A DNA stretch of 64,000 nucleotides. It comes from Halogranum rubrum (GTDB lineage Archaea; Halobacteriota; Halobacteria; Halobacteriales; Haloferacaceae). The notes below the pieces were generated by a model, which was not told the origin of the DNA, ran no database searches, and was given only the letters and a program-made list of their open reading frames with translations. Position 1 is the first letter of the stretch, and every line of letters starts with the position of its first letter. Where the stretch lies: NCBI RefSeq assembly GCF_900114455.1, contig NZ_FOTC01000004.1:151964-215963 (forward strand). Direction: 5' to 3'. Shown one piece after another: positions 53,961-63,205 of this stretch. The position numbers and the translations under genes are program-made.

Positions 53961-55799
53961 CTACTGTTCCTCGCTGAGCGTGAACTCGTTTTTCTTCTGT
54001 CGGTACGACCCACCCGACCCGAACTTGGGGAAGCTGAGTCGGTCGTAGGAGAAGAGTTCTTCACTCTCGTGGTAGACTGGAAGCTGCACCATATCCTCCC
54101 AGTTTGCCTCCTCGATGACGACGTAGGCTTCGTTACGGGCTTGCTCTGCAGCGTCGCTGGGGCCAGGGTTACTGGCGACTTTCTCGTCCCACGCTTCGGT
54201 GGCGCGGGTCGCCGCGTCTGTGCCGCCCCAGTTCGTGAAGCCGACGTTGTTGCCCGAGGACGTGTCGGTCTTCGGCGGGTAGAGCAACTGGAGGAAGTTG
54301 TCTGGCGTCGGCCAGTCGAACGACCAACCGAGCGTGTACGCTTCGGCGTTCCCGTTGACGAGTTGGTTCGCGAGGACGCTGAAATCTGTCCGCTTGATGA
54401 CGACGTCGACGTAGACGCTCGTTAGTTGGTCGCGGAGAATCTTCGCGACCGACTCCCACTCGGCGGTGTACGTACTCAGCGTGAACTCGAATCGGTTACT
54501 GTCGCTGTATCCTGCCTCTTCGAGTACTGCTCTGGCCTCGTCTAATCGCGTCTCGTCGACACCGTAGGGGTAGTTCTCGGCGTGCTTCTCGTACTCGGCG
54601 ACACCACCGGGGTAGATAGTCGGCGGGGTGAAGTGTGTCGCGGCGACGTTTCGGCTCTTGAACACCCGTTCGTTGAAGAGTTGTTGGTTCGCGACGTACG
54701 CGACGGCCTGTCGAACCGGTTTCGGGATAATCTCTGTGTTGAAACCGATGTAGCTCGAGCTAATCGTCGGCACCCGGAGATAGTTGAGCGTCTTGCCGTT
54801 TCGCGCGGGACCGTACGTGCCGACCTCGCGGCCGCGGTCGTCGGTCTCCGAAACCGAAATCTTCGCCGAGTCGTACTGGCTGGTCGGGATGTCGAACGCG
54901 TCGAGGTTCTCGTTCATCGCCGCGTTGTACTGCGCAGACGGGTCGGGGATGACCGACCACTTGACGCCAGCGACGCTCGCTTTCGTGCCGTGGTAGCCGT
55001 CGAAGCGTGTAACCGAGACCGACGTTCCAGACGTGTACGACTCGAACTCGAAGGGGCCACAGCCGACCGGATTCGTCGCGAACTCCTCTTGGCTCATCTC
55101 TCCTTCGTATCCGTCGATGTCGCCGACGACTCCTTCCGGGAGGACGGCGAATGCGGAGTACGCCATCACCTGCAGTGCAGCGTGGAACGGCTCTGTCAGC
55201 GTCACCTCCAACGTGGACTCGTCGAGTGCTTCGACCGCCATACTTCCCGGGACGTAGTTCCCCTCGTCGTCCGTCTCGTGTGCGACGCCGAGAGTACTGA
55301 GGAGATAGTAGTCTCGTCCGGAGTTCGGCGAGGCTGCGAGGCGCTCCCACGAGTAGACGACATCCGCTGCCGAGAACGTCGCATCGTTGTGGAAGGTCAC
55401 GCCGTCTTTGAGCGAGAACTGATACGTCGTCCCATCGTCAGAGATCTCGTAGTCCGTCGCGAGGAGGGCTTCGACGTTCGGCTCTCCATTCGGATAGGTG
55501 ATGAGCCCATCGAAGATGTTCACGCCGACTTCGGCGTCCGAAGACGTCGTCGCCGGAATCGGGTCGAGTGTCCGGACACCACTACTGAGGAGATTGAGCG
55601 TCTGCGTGCTCGACGTGTCTCCGTTGCCCGACGTCGACTCGGTCGTCTCTGTCTCTGACTCCGTCCCCGTGTCAGCCGTCCCACCGTCGTCGTTGCTCGG
55701 GTCGTTCTGCGAACTGCACCCTGCGAGTGCAACCGCCGAGCCAACACCACCAGTCGCGAGTAAGAAGCGTCTGCGTGTCAATTCGTCACTTGCTGCCAT
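53961..55799 (-). CDS. peptide-type ABC transporter substrate-binding lipoprotein (SBP_bac_5), Tat-exported
   Basis: 612 residues from the ATG at 55799; TATA TCTATAAATA at 55821-55830. The Tat motif (TRRRFLLATGG), hydrophobic run and lipobox AGC are followed by the family core (YQFSLKDGVTFHNDATFSAADVVYSWERLA, VAYVANQQLFNERV, WSFDWPTPDNFLQLLYP). It probably binds peptides or amino-acid derivatives for an importer whose permeases are not in the window. It shares an operon with RidA. Confidence 0.9.
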   Translation of the reverse strand: MAASDELTRRRFLLATGGVGSAVALAGCSSQNDPSNDDGGTADTGTESETETTESTSGNGDTSSTQTLNLLSSGVRTLDPIPATTSSDAEVGVNIFDGLITYPNGEPNVEALLATDYEISDDGTTYQFSLKDGVTFHNDATFSAADVVYSWERLAASPNSGRDYYLLSTLGVAHETDDEGNYVPGSMAVEALDESTLEVTLTEPFHAALQVMAYSAFAVLPEGVVGDIDGYEGEMSQEEFATNPVGCGPFEFESYTSGTSVSVTRFDGYHGTKASVAGVKWSVIPDPSAQYNAAMNENLDAFDIPTSQYDSAKISVSETDDRGREVGTYGPARNGKTLNYLRVPTISSSYIGFNTEIIPKPVRQAVAYVANQQLFNERVFKSRNVAATHFTPPTIYPGGVAEYEKHAENYPYGVDETRLDEARAVLEEAGYSDSNRFEFTLSTYTAEWESVAKILRDQLTSVYVDVVIKRTDFSVLANQLVNGNAEAYTLGWSFDWPTPDNFLQLLYPPKTDTSSGNNVGFTNWGGTDAATRATEAWDEKVASNPGPSDAAEQARNEAYVVIEEANWEDMVQLPVYHESEELFSYDRLSFPKFGSGGSYRQKKNEFTLSEEQ

Positions 55800-55892
55800 G
55801 GTGCGTACCATTCTCGCATCTCTATAAATAACTTTTCATCCGAATGAAGGTATCCCCCAGCCCCATCGCTGGAACACCGAGATGTACTCTGT

Positions 55893-57068
55893 TCAGTCGA
55901 TGACGAGGTCGGTGTGATACTCGGTGAGGTTCTCGTACCCGTCTTCGGTGACGACGACGAGGTCTTCGATGCGAACGCCGCCGACGCCTTGTTCGTACAG
56001 TCCGGGTTCGATGGTGATGACGTGACCCGCTTTCAGTTCCTCTCCACCGAGGCCGATTCGGGGTGCTTCGTGTACGTCGAGTCCGACACCGTGGCCGGTG
56101 CTGTGGAAGAAGCCGTCTTCTGTCGACTCGTCCGTCCGGAGCGTCGGATAGCCAGCCGCTTCGTAGACGTCGCAGACGGCGTCGTGAACGTCTTCGCCCG
56201 TAATACCTGCCCGAACGGTGTCGAGCGCCGCCCGATACGCGTCGTAGGTGAGTTCGTACCACTCGGTAACCTGTTCACTCGGTTCTCCTTTCACGAAAGT
56301 TCGCGTCATGTCTGCGTTGTAGCCCGTCGCGTTGTGCTTCGGGAAGATGTCGACGGTGATGTTCGTGTGGGCTCGGAGCGGACCACTGCCCCGTTCGTGT
56401 GCACGCGCAGAGTCAGGTCCACAGGCGATGATGCTGTCGTCGAGACTACAGCCGTGGTCGATGAGCGTCTTCTCGACGGCGGTTCGCGCGAACTCGCTCG
56501 TCAGCTTCTCTCCCTCGTAATAGAGAAACTCCCCGTCGATAGTCGCGTCCGTGAGTAACGCTTCGACCGTCCGAACGGCGGCCTCGTTCGCCTTCTGTGC
56601 GGTTCGAATGTGCTCGATCTCCTCGGCAGATTTAACGGCTCGAATCGTGTCGACTGTGTCTTCTGCGTCGGCGACGACAGAAATATCGAACTCACGAAGT
56701 CCGTCTGCAACCCCGGTCGGGAACGTCTCGGGGACGGCAACAGAGTCGATGTCGTATGCGGCGAGGAAGTCCACGAGCGACCGAATGCGACCTTCGGTTG
56801 GGCCAAACGCTTCGACGTTTGCTGCATATTCGAACTCAGAGAGTTTCCGTACCTCGTCCGCACTGCTGTCGGTCTTCGCACGCGTGTACTCTAACCCCGA
56901 CATGAGTAATACGACACCACGTTGCGAATACAGGGTGATAAATCGGTCCGGTGCGTGGTAGCCCGAGAGGTAGTACTGGTTCGAATCCTCACCGTCGGCA
57001 TCTAGCAAGTAGCCGTCCACGTCGAGATCAGAGAGTCGCTCGTCCAACGCGGCGTATGTCGTACCCAT
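55893..57068 (-). CDS. M24-family Xaa-Pro dipeptidase-like metallopeptidase
   Basis: 391 residues. The N-terminal creatinase-type domain precedes a pita-bread domain holding all five metal ligands: Asp in NITVDIFP, Asp in YNADMTRTF, His in HSTGHGVGLDVHE, Glu in ITIEPGLY and Glu in VRIEDLV. It should therefore be an active metal-dependent peptidase, not a creatinase (which lacks these). A minus-strand TATA lies at 57091-57100 and a TTCG-N7-CGAA palindrome at 57147-57161. It is divergent from the IclR gene. Confidence 0.9.
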   Translation of the reverse strand: MGTTYAALDERLSDLDVDGYLLDADGEDSNQYYLSGYHAPDRFITLYSQRGVVLLMSGLEYTRAKTDSSADEVRKLSEFEYAANVEAFGPTEGRIRSLVDFLAAYDIDSVAVPETFPTGVADGLREFDISVVADAEDTVDTIRAVKSAEEIEHIRTAQKANEAAVRTVEALLTDATIDGEFLYYEGEKLTSEFARTAVEKTLIDHGCSLDDSIIACGPDSARAHERGSGPLRAHTNITVDIFPKHNATGYNADMTRTFVKGEPSEQVTEWYELTYDAYRAALDTVRAGITGEDVHDAVCDVYEAAGYPTLRTDESTEDGFFHSTGHGVGLDVHEAPRIGLGGEELKAGHVITIEPGLYEQGVGGVRIEDLVVVTEDGYENLTEYHTDLVID

Positions 57069-57146
57069 ACCAGAGGCACCTATCGAGTGTATATGAATAT
57101 TTCTCCTCGTAACATCTGCCAGCGGAACGCCCGAACTGATATCCTG

Positions 57147-57161
57147 TTCGCGAGCTACGAA
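57147..57161. promoter_or_regulatory. putative IclR operator, TTCG-N7-CGAA copy 1
   Basis: TTCGCGAGCTACGAA, upstream of the M24 peptidase gene. The outer arms are perfect and the inner bases partly so. Confidence 0.5.
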
Positions 57162-57325
57162 CGACGAGTTCTGTAGCTTCGTGGCTGTGAATCGGGGATG
57201 AATTCCAGAATCCGGGATTTACGTGGCACTTTAGTTTGACTTCGTCTCTCTGCCGTGTCGTTCTGTTTGCAACTCTCTCACTATTCGATATCTCGTCAGT
57301 AAATTCGCTTCTATGCGTAACGCTA

Positions 57326-57340
57326 TTCGCACAGTGCGAA
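57326..57340. promoter_or_regulatory. putative IclR operator, TTCG-N7-CGAA copy 2
   Basis: TTCGCACAGTGCGAA is a perfect palindrome with 7-bp arms around one base, abutting the TATA of the IclR gene. The placement equals that of the TCCG-N7-CGGA site at the rhamnose IclR gene. Confidence 0.75.
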
Positions 57341-57372
57341 CAGTTAAGCTGTGAGACGAGACAGACACTGTC

Positions 57373-58143
57373 ATGGACTCCCCGACGCAACCACGTGAGG
57401 TACAGGCGACGAAAACCTCGTTCAGACTCATCGAGGCTATCCAAGAGTCGGGTGGCGCAGGGGTCAGCGAACTGGCTAGTCGACTCGACCTGGCGAAGAG
57501 TACAGTCGTCTACCATCTTACGACACTCGAACGCCAAGAGTATCTCGTTCAGGAGGGTTCCGAGTATCACCTCGGACTCCGGTTCTTCAAACTGGGACAG
57601 GATGCGATGGGTCGACGACTGCCGGACGCAGCCCGGAAAAAAGTCAAAGACCTCGCAGCGAAAACCGACGCCGAAGCGGACTACTCTGTCGAAGAGTACG
57701 GCTACATCGTCTTGCTCTACGACCAAGCAGACAGTTCCGCGGAACCCGGGTTCAAAACCGGCTCTCACCACAGAATGCACAACAACGCAGCAGGGAAGGC
57801 GATTCTCGCGACGTGGGACGACAGCCGAGTAGACGAGTACGTCACGCAGGTAGGATTACCAACACGGACGGAACACACGATTGGTTCACGTGCTGAACTG
57901 CTCGAAGAGCTCGCACAGGTCCGTGAGCAGGGGTACGCACTCAACGACGAGGAGTACATGCGCGGATATCGCTCAGTGAGTATGGTCGTCGACGACGCCG
58001 ACGGTGGTGTCTACGGTGCGCTCACCGTTGGCGGTCCAAGCTACCGAGTGAGCCGTGAGACGCTCCAGACTGAGTTCCGCGTTCCGCTCGCTCAGGCCGT
58101 AGACGAACTGCGTACGGAACTCGAATCGAGCTATCCGAGGTAA
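57373..58143 (+). CDS. IclR-family transcriptional regulator (third)
   Basis: 256 residues. The winged helix is RLIEAIQESGGAGVSELASRLDLAKSTVVYHLTTLERQEYL, and the effector domain carries HHRMHNNAAGKAILATWDDSRV and GVYGALTVGGPSYRV. A TATA box at 57341-57350 gives a leaderless start. It sits beside the M24 gene, so it probably controls the peptide/amino-acid genes at 49.8-57 kb. Palindromes of its presumed operator type flank the gene on both sides. Confidence 0.88.
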   Translation: MDSPTQPREVQATKTSFRLIEAIQESGGAGVSELASRLDLAKSTVVYHLTTLERQEYLVQEGSEYHLGLRFFKLGQDAMGRRLPDAARKKVKDLAAKTDAEADYSVEEYGYIVLLYDQADSSAEPGFKTGSHHRMHNNAAGKAILATWDDSRVDEYVTQVGLPTRTEHTIGSRAELLEELAQVREQGYALNDEEYMRGYRSVSMVVDDADGGVYGALTVGGPSYRVSRETLQTEFRVPLAQAVDELRTELESSYPR

Positions 58144-58737
58144 CGTGTTCGCAGGTTGCGAATGATGAGGGGCCACTCGTGTTACAACCCTACGTGTGTA
58201 ATTCCTACGCGTCGACATCGACTGCAATTCCCGAACTGACGTTCGACCGTCGAGCGATGGTGTGAGTTGTTGACCGACGCAGACTTGTACATTATACACA
58301 AGAATTCGTAGCTAATCGACCAGCAGGTCACTCTTCGAATGGGGATTCACGATCCATCCTTCAGCGTATGAAGCGAGCGTCTCGCTGATTTCATTCTGTC
58401 TCACTACTCTGAGTCTCAGTTCGAGAGTGACACAGAACTGTCTACACAATCAAACGTTCAACAATAATTATCGGGTCAATGCGACCGTACTTTGCAGACA
58501 CGTCGTGCGGAGAAACTGCCGTCAGTCGGTGCCGTGCTGTGTGAGTAGTGCGATGTCGAGAACGGGGTTTGATTCGGAGTTATATTGTGCTTTGCGAACA
58601 ACAATGTCTGGCAGATTTCGTCTGCCACCTCGTCGACGACGACTCGCATCGGCGCGAGAGTGATGGGTCCGAGCGCGGCCAGTCGGACAAGGTCCGAACT
58701 CGGAGCGCCCCCATCCGATTCGCGGCTTGCCGCTCTC
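58144..58737. other. 594-bp convergent intergenic region
   Basis: It holds a third TTCG-N7-CGAA palindrome right after the IclR stop (58148-58162). The remainder is mixed in composition with an AT-richer patch near 58430-58480; no gene is supported. Confidence 0.5.
58148..58162. promoter_or_regulatory. putative IclR operator, TTCG-N7-CGAA copy 3
   Basis: TTCGCAGGTTGCGAA, perfect 6-bp arms with a 3-bp centre, 4 bp downstream of the IclR stop codon. There is no rightward gene near it. Confidence 0.55.
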
Positions 58738-60411
58738 CTACGAGAGGTCGAACAGCGAGAGGTTCGCCGCGTCGTCGCTATCGGTCAGTCGCTCGACGCC
58801 GATTGCCGCATCAAGTCTGGTGTTCGATTCGTAGTACAGCCACGGCGTACCACCGTCGTCCGTCACGAGGAACGGCGAACTACACCGTCCGCCGTCGGGC
58901 GAACCGCTCGTCGCTTGGTTGAACATGCCCAAGTGGTTCTCCATGTCGATGTTCTCGCCCACCTCGGCGACCCACTGGTTGCCGTCGGAGGTGTGGAAGG
59001 CGAGACAGTACATCCCGTCATAGCGGAAGAAGAACGGCCCGGAGACGTTGCCGTCGTGCTCCGGTTGTGGCGAGATGACTTCGTCCGGGTCGACGGTCCA
59101 GTTCTTCCCGTCGGTGGATGTCGCGAAGCGGATGTGTCGGGTCCCGCCCTGATTGCTCATGAAGAACATCGTGTACCGATTCGACCGGTTCGGAATCGAG
59201 TACTCGTAGACCCGGGCGTAGGAACTCTCGGACGACCCCGAGTACATCGAGGTGTCGACGGCGTCACCGCCGTAGTCGAACGTCGCCCCGTCGTCGCCGC
59301 TGTCGTACCACCAGCGCGTGACGTGGTTGTCGCCGTGTGCGTAGAGCAGCACTTTGCCGTACTCGTCGGCGAAGATGGCGTGTGGAGACGAGATATGAGA
59401 GACGCCACTGAAGTCACTCGGGTCGATAATTGGGTTGCCCGCGTACTCGGTCCACGACCCATCACCGAGCGTGTCCGAGTAGAACAGCGCGACGCCGACT
59501 GTCTCACCGTCCTTCGTCGCTGACGTTCCGTGTGGGGCACAGTAGAGGTGGTACTTCCCGAGCGGGTTGGCTATCTTCGACGTCTCGATGATCGAGGGGA
59601 AGATGAACTCGTCGCCGGGAGAGTAGCTCTGTTGTGCGGGGTCGAACGCCAGTCCCTGATTCGAGAACGCGATGTCGGTCACGCTGTCGCTACTGGTCAA
59701 CTCGGCCGACCCCGGGTTCTCGTACAGCGTCGACACCTCCGCAGCACTGAGAGAACGAGCGTACGTTCGGACTTGGTCGAGACGTCCGTCCCAGTAGCCG
59801 TGGTCACCCTCGTCGCCCCCGAGTTGGATGTTTCCGTGCGTGGCGAGTTGCCCGCTGGCGGACGTGCTGTCGACTTCGGTTCCGTCGACGAACAGTCTCA
59901 ACGTCCCGCCGCCGAACGTCGCGACGAGGTGCGTCCAGTCACCGACCGACGGCGACCCGCCGGTCACTTTCTGTAACGTCCCACCGAGACGTGCGGCGAA
60001 CCCCCACACGTCGTCACCGACGTCGTACCACATCGACGTGTCGGCACTCGGCCAGTCGCCGAGGATGGCTTTGTCCTCGCCGAGTGCGGTGGCGTTCACC
60101 CACACCGAGTAGGCTCCGCTCGACGCACCCGAGAGTGGGTGGGGGACGTCGACGGCGTCGCCGGCGTCGAACGAGAAGCAGTCACCGGCGATACCGCTCG
60201 CCCCGGGCGACGCACCGCTGACTGTCCCGTCGTAGCCGTTCCCCGACGAGTCGGCTGCAGTCGTCCCCTCGAACTCGTAGAACGAGGCGAGTGCGCCTTC
60301 GTACGCCGACGCGACGCCCGTCAGTGACGAGGTCAGACCGAGACCCCCTGCCCCGAGGACGCCGAGTGATTTGAGTACGGTTCTCCGTTCGATGTCGAAT
60401 CTGTCTTGCAT
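58738..60411 (-). CDS. Tat-exported LamG/concanavalin-like plus five-bladed-propeller protein
   Basis: 557 residues. A Tat signal (ERRTVLKSLGVLGAGGLGL) ends at ASA. Residues ~40-225 form a LamG-type jelly roll (FYEFEGTTAADSSGNGYDG; WTHLVATFGGGTLRLFVDG; GRLDQVRTYARSLSAAEVSTLYEN). The C-terminal ~300 residues resemble a GH32/GH43-type propeller (GKYHLYCAPHGTS; WTEYAGNPIIDPSDFSGVSHISSPHAIF; HDGNVSGPFFFRYDGMYCLAFH). It is probably secreted and acts on or binds a glycan; the enzyme class is not certain. It shares orientation with the FAD gene upstream but is 153 bp away. Confidence 0.75.
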   Translation of the reverse strand: MQDRFDIERRTVLKSLGVLGAGGLGLTSSLTGVASAYEGALASFYEFEGTTAADSSGNGYDGTVSGASPGASGIAGDCFSFDAGDAVDVPHPLSGASSGAYSVWVNATALGEDKAILGDWPSADTSMWYDVGDDVWGFAARLGGTLQKVTGGSPSVGDWTHLVATFGGGTLRLFVDGTEVDSTSASGQLATHGNIQLGGDEGDHGYWDGRLDQVRTYARSLSAAEVSTLYENPGSAELTSSDSVTDIAFSNQGLAFDPAQQSYSPGDEFIFPSIIETSKIANPLGKYHLYCAPHGTSATKDGETVGVALFYSDTLGDGSWTEYAGNPIIDPSDFSGVSHISSPHAIFADEYGKVLLYAHGDNHVTRWWYDSGDDGATFDYGGDAVDTSMYSGSSESSYARVYEYSIPNRSNRYTMFFMSNQGGTRHIRFATSTDGKNWTVDPDEVISPQPEHDGNVSGPFFFRYDGMYCLAFHTSDGNQWVAEVGENIDMENHLGMFNQATSGSPDGGRCSSPFLVTDDGGTPWLYYESNTRLDAAIGVERLTDSDDAANLSLFDLS

Positions 60412-60564
60412 AGCTGGTGCTCTCCGTCAGTCTACTGTTTCGTAGACCATCTCGTCAAGTGATGGCATGGAACTTATACTCTTCGGATGAGTGATTAATT
60501 TTATAATTTAGTCTCAACTACGGAACGGTGTGTTCGTGCACCGTTTGTCCGTCGTCGCTCCTCG

Positions 60565-62634
60565 TCAGTGTGACTCCGTCGTCGACGACACCTCGACAGC
60601 GTCGCCGTCGGTAGCGTCTAGCGTTTCCGCCGGGCCGAGCAGGCGATAGACGAGTCGGCACGCCTCACCACGAGTGAGTTCGTGAGTGTCTGTGTCGGCA
60701 TCGACGTCGACGCTCGTGAAGGGGTCATCTTCGCTCTCACCGACGGGGACAGTCGAGTCGAACTCCTCACGGAGCAGTTCAACGAACGTCTCACGGTCGA
60801 CGCTTGGTGACGCCTCCTCAGCGTGCCGTGTCGACGCCGCACGCGCAGTGGCGTCGACGGTCTCACCACTTTCGAGCAGGGCCGCCGTCCGCGCCCACGA
60901 CGCAGCGACGGGTTCCGTGAGTGGGTCCTCCGGGCGCACGTCGTAGGAGTCGAAAAAGCCCTTCGCTCCGAGGAACTGCACGGCGGCGGCCCACGGGTCG
61001 TCCTGTGCGGTATCGACGTCGTTGAAGAACGACAGCGAGACGCTCGCTTCGGCGAGACGGCCTTGCAGTTCGGCCACGTCGAGCGACGCTGGAGCGACGT
61101 CTCGGTCGTCGGCTAACGACGCTGCGAACCCTGCCGCCTCGCCGATGTGCATCCACGTCGGTTCCAATCGGATGGTACCGTAGGCGACGTGTGTCGTCGA
61201 GAGCGGAACTGAGACGAGCAGGTTGTCGACGGACTTCGGGAGGAGCGCCCGATACGGAACCTGCGACGGCCGCGTCACCTGAGAGGCGTAGAAGAACCCC
61301 TCGGGTTGCCCACCTGCTTGTCGGACTTCTCGACAGGCGTGTGAGTCGAGTGGGTACTCCGCGTAGGCGATGGCGTCCTCGTGGACGGGTGCCCTGTCGA
61401 GTCCGGGTTCGAGACGCGCGTCCGACTCCGAAATCGTGTACTGTCCGTCGAGACGCCGTGCTTCGCGCACGTAGAACTGCCACGGGAAGTTGTCGTTGTC
61501 CTCGAACTCGTCGGCGGCGAGTCCCCACTGCCGCGCCTCCTCGCGCACCTCTTCGGGGACTGCGTCGTCGTTCTGGAGGAAGTAGAGCAACCCGAGTGCA
61601 TGTTCCCGGTGCCGACGTGCCGTCTCGTGACGCCGTTCCCACGACGCCTCCGGGTAGTCGTGGTTCGTCCCCGGCAGGTCTGCCGCGTTCATGTCTGCCT
61701 TGTCGTTCGGGAGATATCGGAGCGTCAGATAGTGCCGCAGTCCCGACGCCTCGATGTCCGGTAGGACGTGCACAAACTCTTCACGGTCGTACGTCGCTGG
61801 CTTCTCCGGTAGTCGGCGGTTGTCGGGGTCACGACAGAGACACAGACGGAAGTTGTACGCCTGAATCGCGTCGTCGCCGGTGCCGTCGCTGCCGGGGAAA
61901 ATCTCCGTCAACCCTGCGGGATGCGGAACCAAATCGAGTTTCCCGCGGCGTTTCTCTTCGGGGACGTCTAACGGTCCGCGCCGGTCCATCGGTGCGCTGT
62001 CGTCCTCGTTGCCGACGGCTTCACGCGGGTAGAACCGGTCGCCACGGATGCCGGTGAAGATGCGCCCGGCGAACTGCTCGTTGTACTCCGACCGTGACTC
62101 ACGGCCGATGCGATAGTCGACGCCGACTGCGGCCATGAGGTCACCCTCGTACGTCGCGTCGACGAACACTGCGGCGTCCTCGGTGAACGTGTCGTCGGCT
62201 TCGAACGCCCGGAAGGTGACGGATTCGACCGTCTCGTTGGCCCGTGTCGCCGACTCGGGGTAGTAGCCGCGGACGACGGTCAGATTCTCCTCGTCGACGA
62301 CGAGCGTCTCGAATATCTCTTCGGCGACGTGTGGCTCGAAGATGTAGCCGTCTTCGCAGTGTTCGTACTGCGTCGACGCTCGGCCGTAGGTGGTCTCGTA
62401 GTGGTCGCGAACCCGCTGGAAGAAGCCTTCGAGAAGTGGGGACCGCGGCTTCATCACGAGCGTGTCGGTGTAGCTCAGTCCGCCTGCCATCATCCCGCCG
62501 AGGTTGTCGTTGTACGTGACGAGGAGCGTCTCCGTCCCCTCTCGCGCGGCGCGAACCGCGGTTGCGATACCGCCTGCCGACCCGCCGACGACGACGGTGG
62601 TGTAAGATTCGTCTGTCTGCATTGGAGTCTTCAT
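60565..62634 (-). CDS. FAD-dependent oxidoreductase, PF12831-like
   Basis: 689 residues from the ATG at 62634 (or 685 from 62622). Longer frames overlap the metallopeptidase gene and are out of character. The FAD site is TVVVGGSAGGIATAVRAAREG, followed by GGMMAGGLSYTDTL and FVDATYEGDLMAAVGVDYRIGRES, the classic PF12831 signature. A C-terminal region (DVDTAQDDPWAAAVQFLGAKGFFDSYDVRPEDPLTEP) looks like S-layer-homology-type repeats often fused to this family. These enzymes are found with secreted carbohydrate-active enzymes, fitting the LamG neighbour. The substrate is unknown. Confidence 0.87.
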   Translation of the reverse strand: MKTPMQTDESYTTVVVGGSAGGIATAVRAAREGTETLLVTYNDNLGGMMAGGLSYTDTLVMKPRSPLLEGFFQRVRDHYETTYGRASTQYEHCEDGYIFEPHVAEEIFETLVVDEENLTVVRGYYPESATRANETVESVTFRAFEADDTFTEDAAVFVDATYEGDLMAAVGVDYRIGRESRSEYNEQFAGRIFTGIRGDRFYPREAVGNEDDSAPMDRRGPLDVPEEKRRGKLDLVPHPAGLTEIFPGSDGTGDDAIQAYNFRLCLCRDPDNRRLPEKPATYDREEFVHVLPDIEASGLRHYLTLRYLPNDKADMNAADLPGTNHDYPEASWERRHETARRHREHALGLLYFLQNDDAVPEEVREEARQWGLAADEFEDNDNFPWQFYVREARRLDGQYTISESDARLEPGLDRAPVHEDAIAYAEYPLDSHACREVRQAGGQPEGFFYASQVTRPSQVPYRALLPKSVDNLLVSVPLSTTHVAYGTIRLEPTWMHIGEAAGFAASLADDRDVAPASLDVAELQGRLAEASVSLSFFNDVDTAQDDPWAAAVQFLGAKGFFDSYDVRPEDPLTEPVAASWARTAALLESGETVDATARAASTRHAEEASPSVDRETFVELLREEFDSTVPVGESEDDPFTSVDVDADTDTHELTRGEACRLVYRLLGPAETLDATDGDAVEVSSTTESH

Positions 62635-62692
62635 CGGTTGTTGTGTCTGCTGTGTCTGTCGTGTTGTCTCGGTCGTCTCGTTCGTCTCCAGT

Positions 62693-63205
62693 TCACCTGA
62701 GTACCGCCCGTGCGTCCTTCGGGAGTTTGTCACCGACGAGTTCGAGTGCGAACCAGTGGGCGGCCCGCTCCTCGAACGCTCGGTGCCCGCTTCCGGCGAC
62801 CCACGAGAGGAGACGCTGACGCAACGTCGGTCGTCCCGGTGTCGCCTCTTCGTGTCCGTCCAGCGCGTGGTGGCCCAACTCGTGTGCGAGGACGAGGTCT
62901 GCGGCGAGCGACGCCGTGATACCGAGTCGCTCGGCGAGGTGTGGGAGTTGCGAGTCGTACAGCGTGATGACGCTATCTGCGTACGTGCCGAACAGGTAGA
63001 GTCCGTCGACGCCGTCCCACTCGCTGTGCCGAACCGTGACACCGACGGCGGCGGCGAGTTCGGAGACGTCGTCTGTCCCGTATGTTGTACGGAGTTCGCG
63101 GGCGGTGGCTTCGGCGAGTGTCTTCGCTCGTTCGTCGTCCGTGGGACCGATACCGGTGGCTCGACGCGTCTCGTCCTGTGCGCGGAGTGCGTCGCCGAAG
63201 CTCAT
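62693..63205 (-). CDS. ImmA/IrrE-type metallopeptidase
   Basis: 170 residues. The zinc motif is LVLAHELGHHAL (HExxH type) with a later acidic region FEERAAHWFALELV. The N-terminus is helical (ERAKTLAEATARELRTTYG), then DGLYLFGTYADSVITLYDSQLPHLAERLGITASLAADLVLAHE. ImmA/IrrE enzymes cut repressors, often in mobile elements or stress responses. Its ATG overlaps the stop of the upstream hydantoinase-like gene (ATGA), so the two are translationally coupled, unusual company for this family. Confidence 0.85.
   Translation of the reverse strand: MSFGDALRAQDETRRATGIGPTDDERAKTLAEATARELRTTYGTDDVSELAAAVGVTVRHSEWDGVDGLYLFGTYADSVITLYDSQLPHLAERLGITASLAADLVLAHELGHHALDGHEEATPGRPTLRQRLLSWVAGSGHRAFEERAAHWFALELVGDKLPKDARAVLR

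Larger units (their letters stand above)
57069..57372. promoter_or_regulatory. divergent promoter region, M24 peptidase and IclR genes
   Basis: 304 bp with a leftward TATA (ATATGAATAT, 57091-57100) and a rightward TATA (CAGTTAAGCT, 57341-57350). Two 15-bp palindromes of the same type lie at 57147-57161 and 57326-57340; the second abuts the rightward TATA on its upstream side. Confidence 0.7.

Noticed and set aside
56965-56980. GGTTCGAATCC resembling a tRNA T-loop
   Set aside because: It lies within the M24 peptidase coding sequence and no cloverleaf can be drawn around it.
55893-57068. M24 protein as creatinase, suggested by the nearby sarcosine-oxidase-like gene
   Set aside because: Creatinases lack the metal ligands, while all five are present here; a Xaa-Pro type peptidase is the better call.
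62622-63042. N-terminal extension of the FAD oxidoreductase to 825 residues
   Set aside because: The extra 136 codons overlap the ImmA-type gene in another frame and are Ser/Thr/Arg-rich; the FAD motif begins just after the ATG at 62622-62634.
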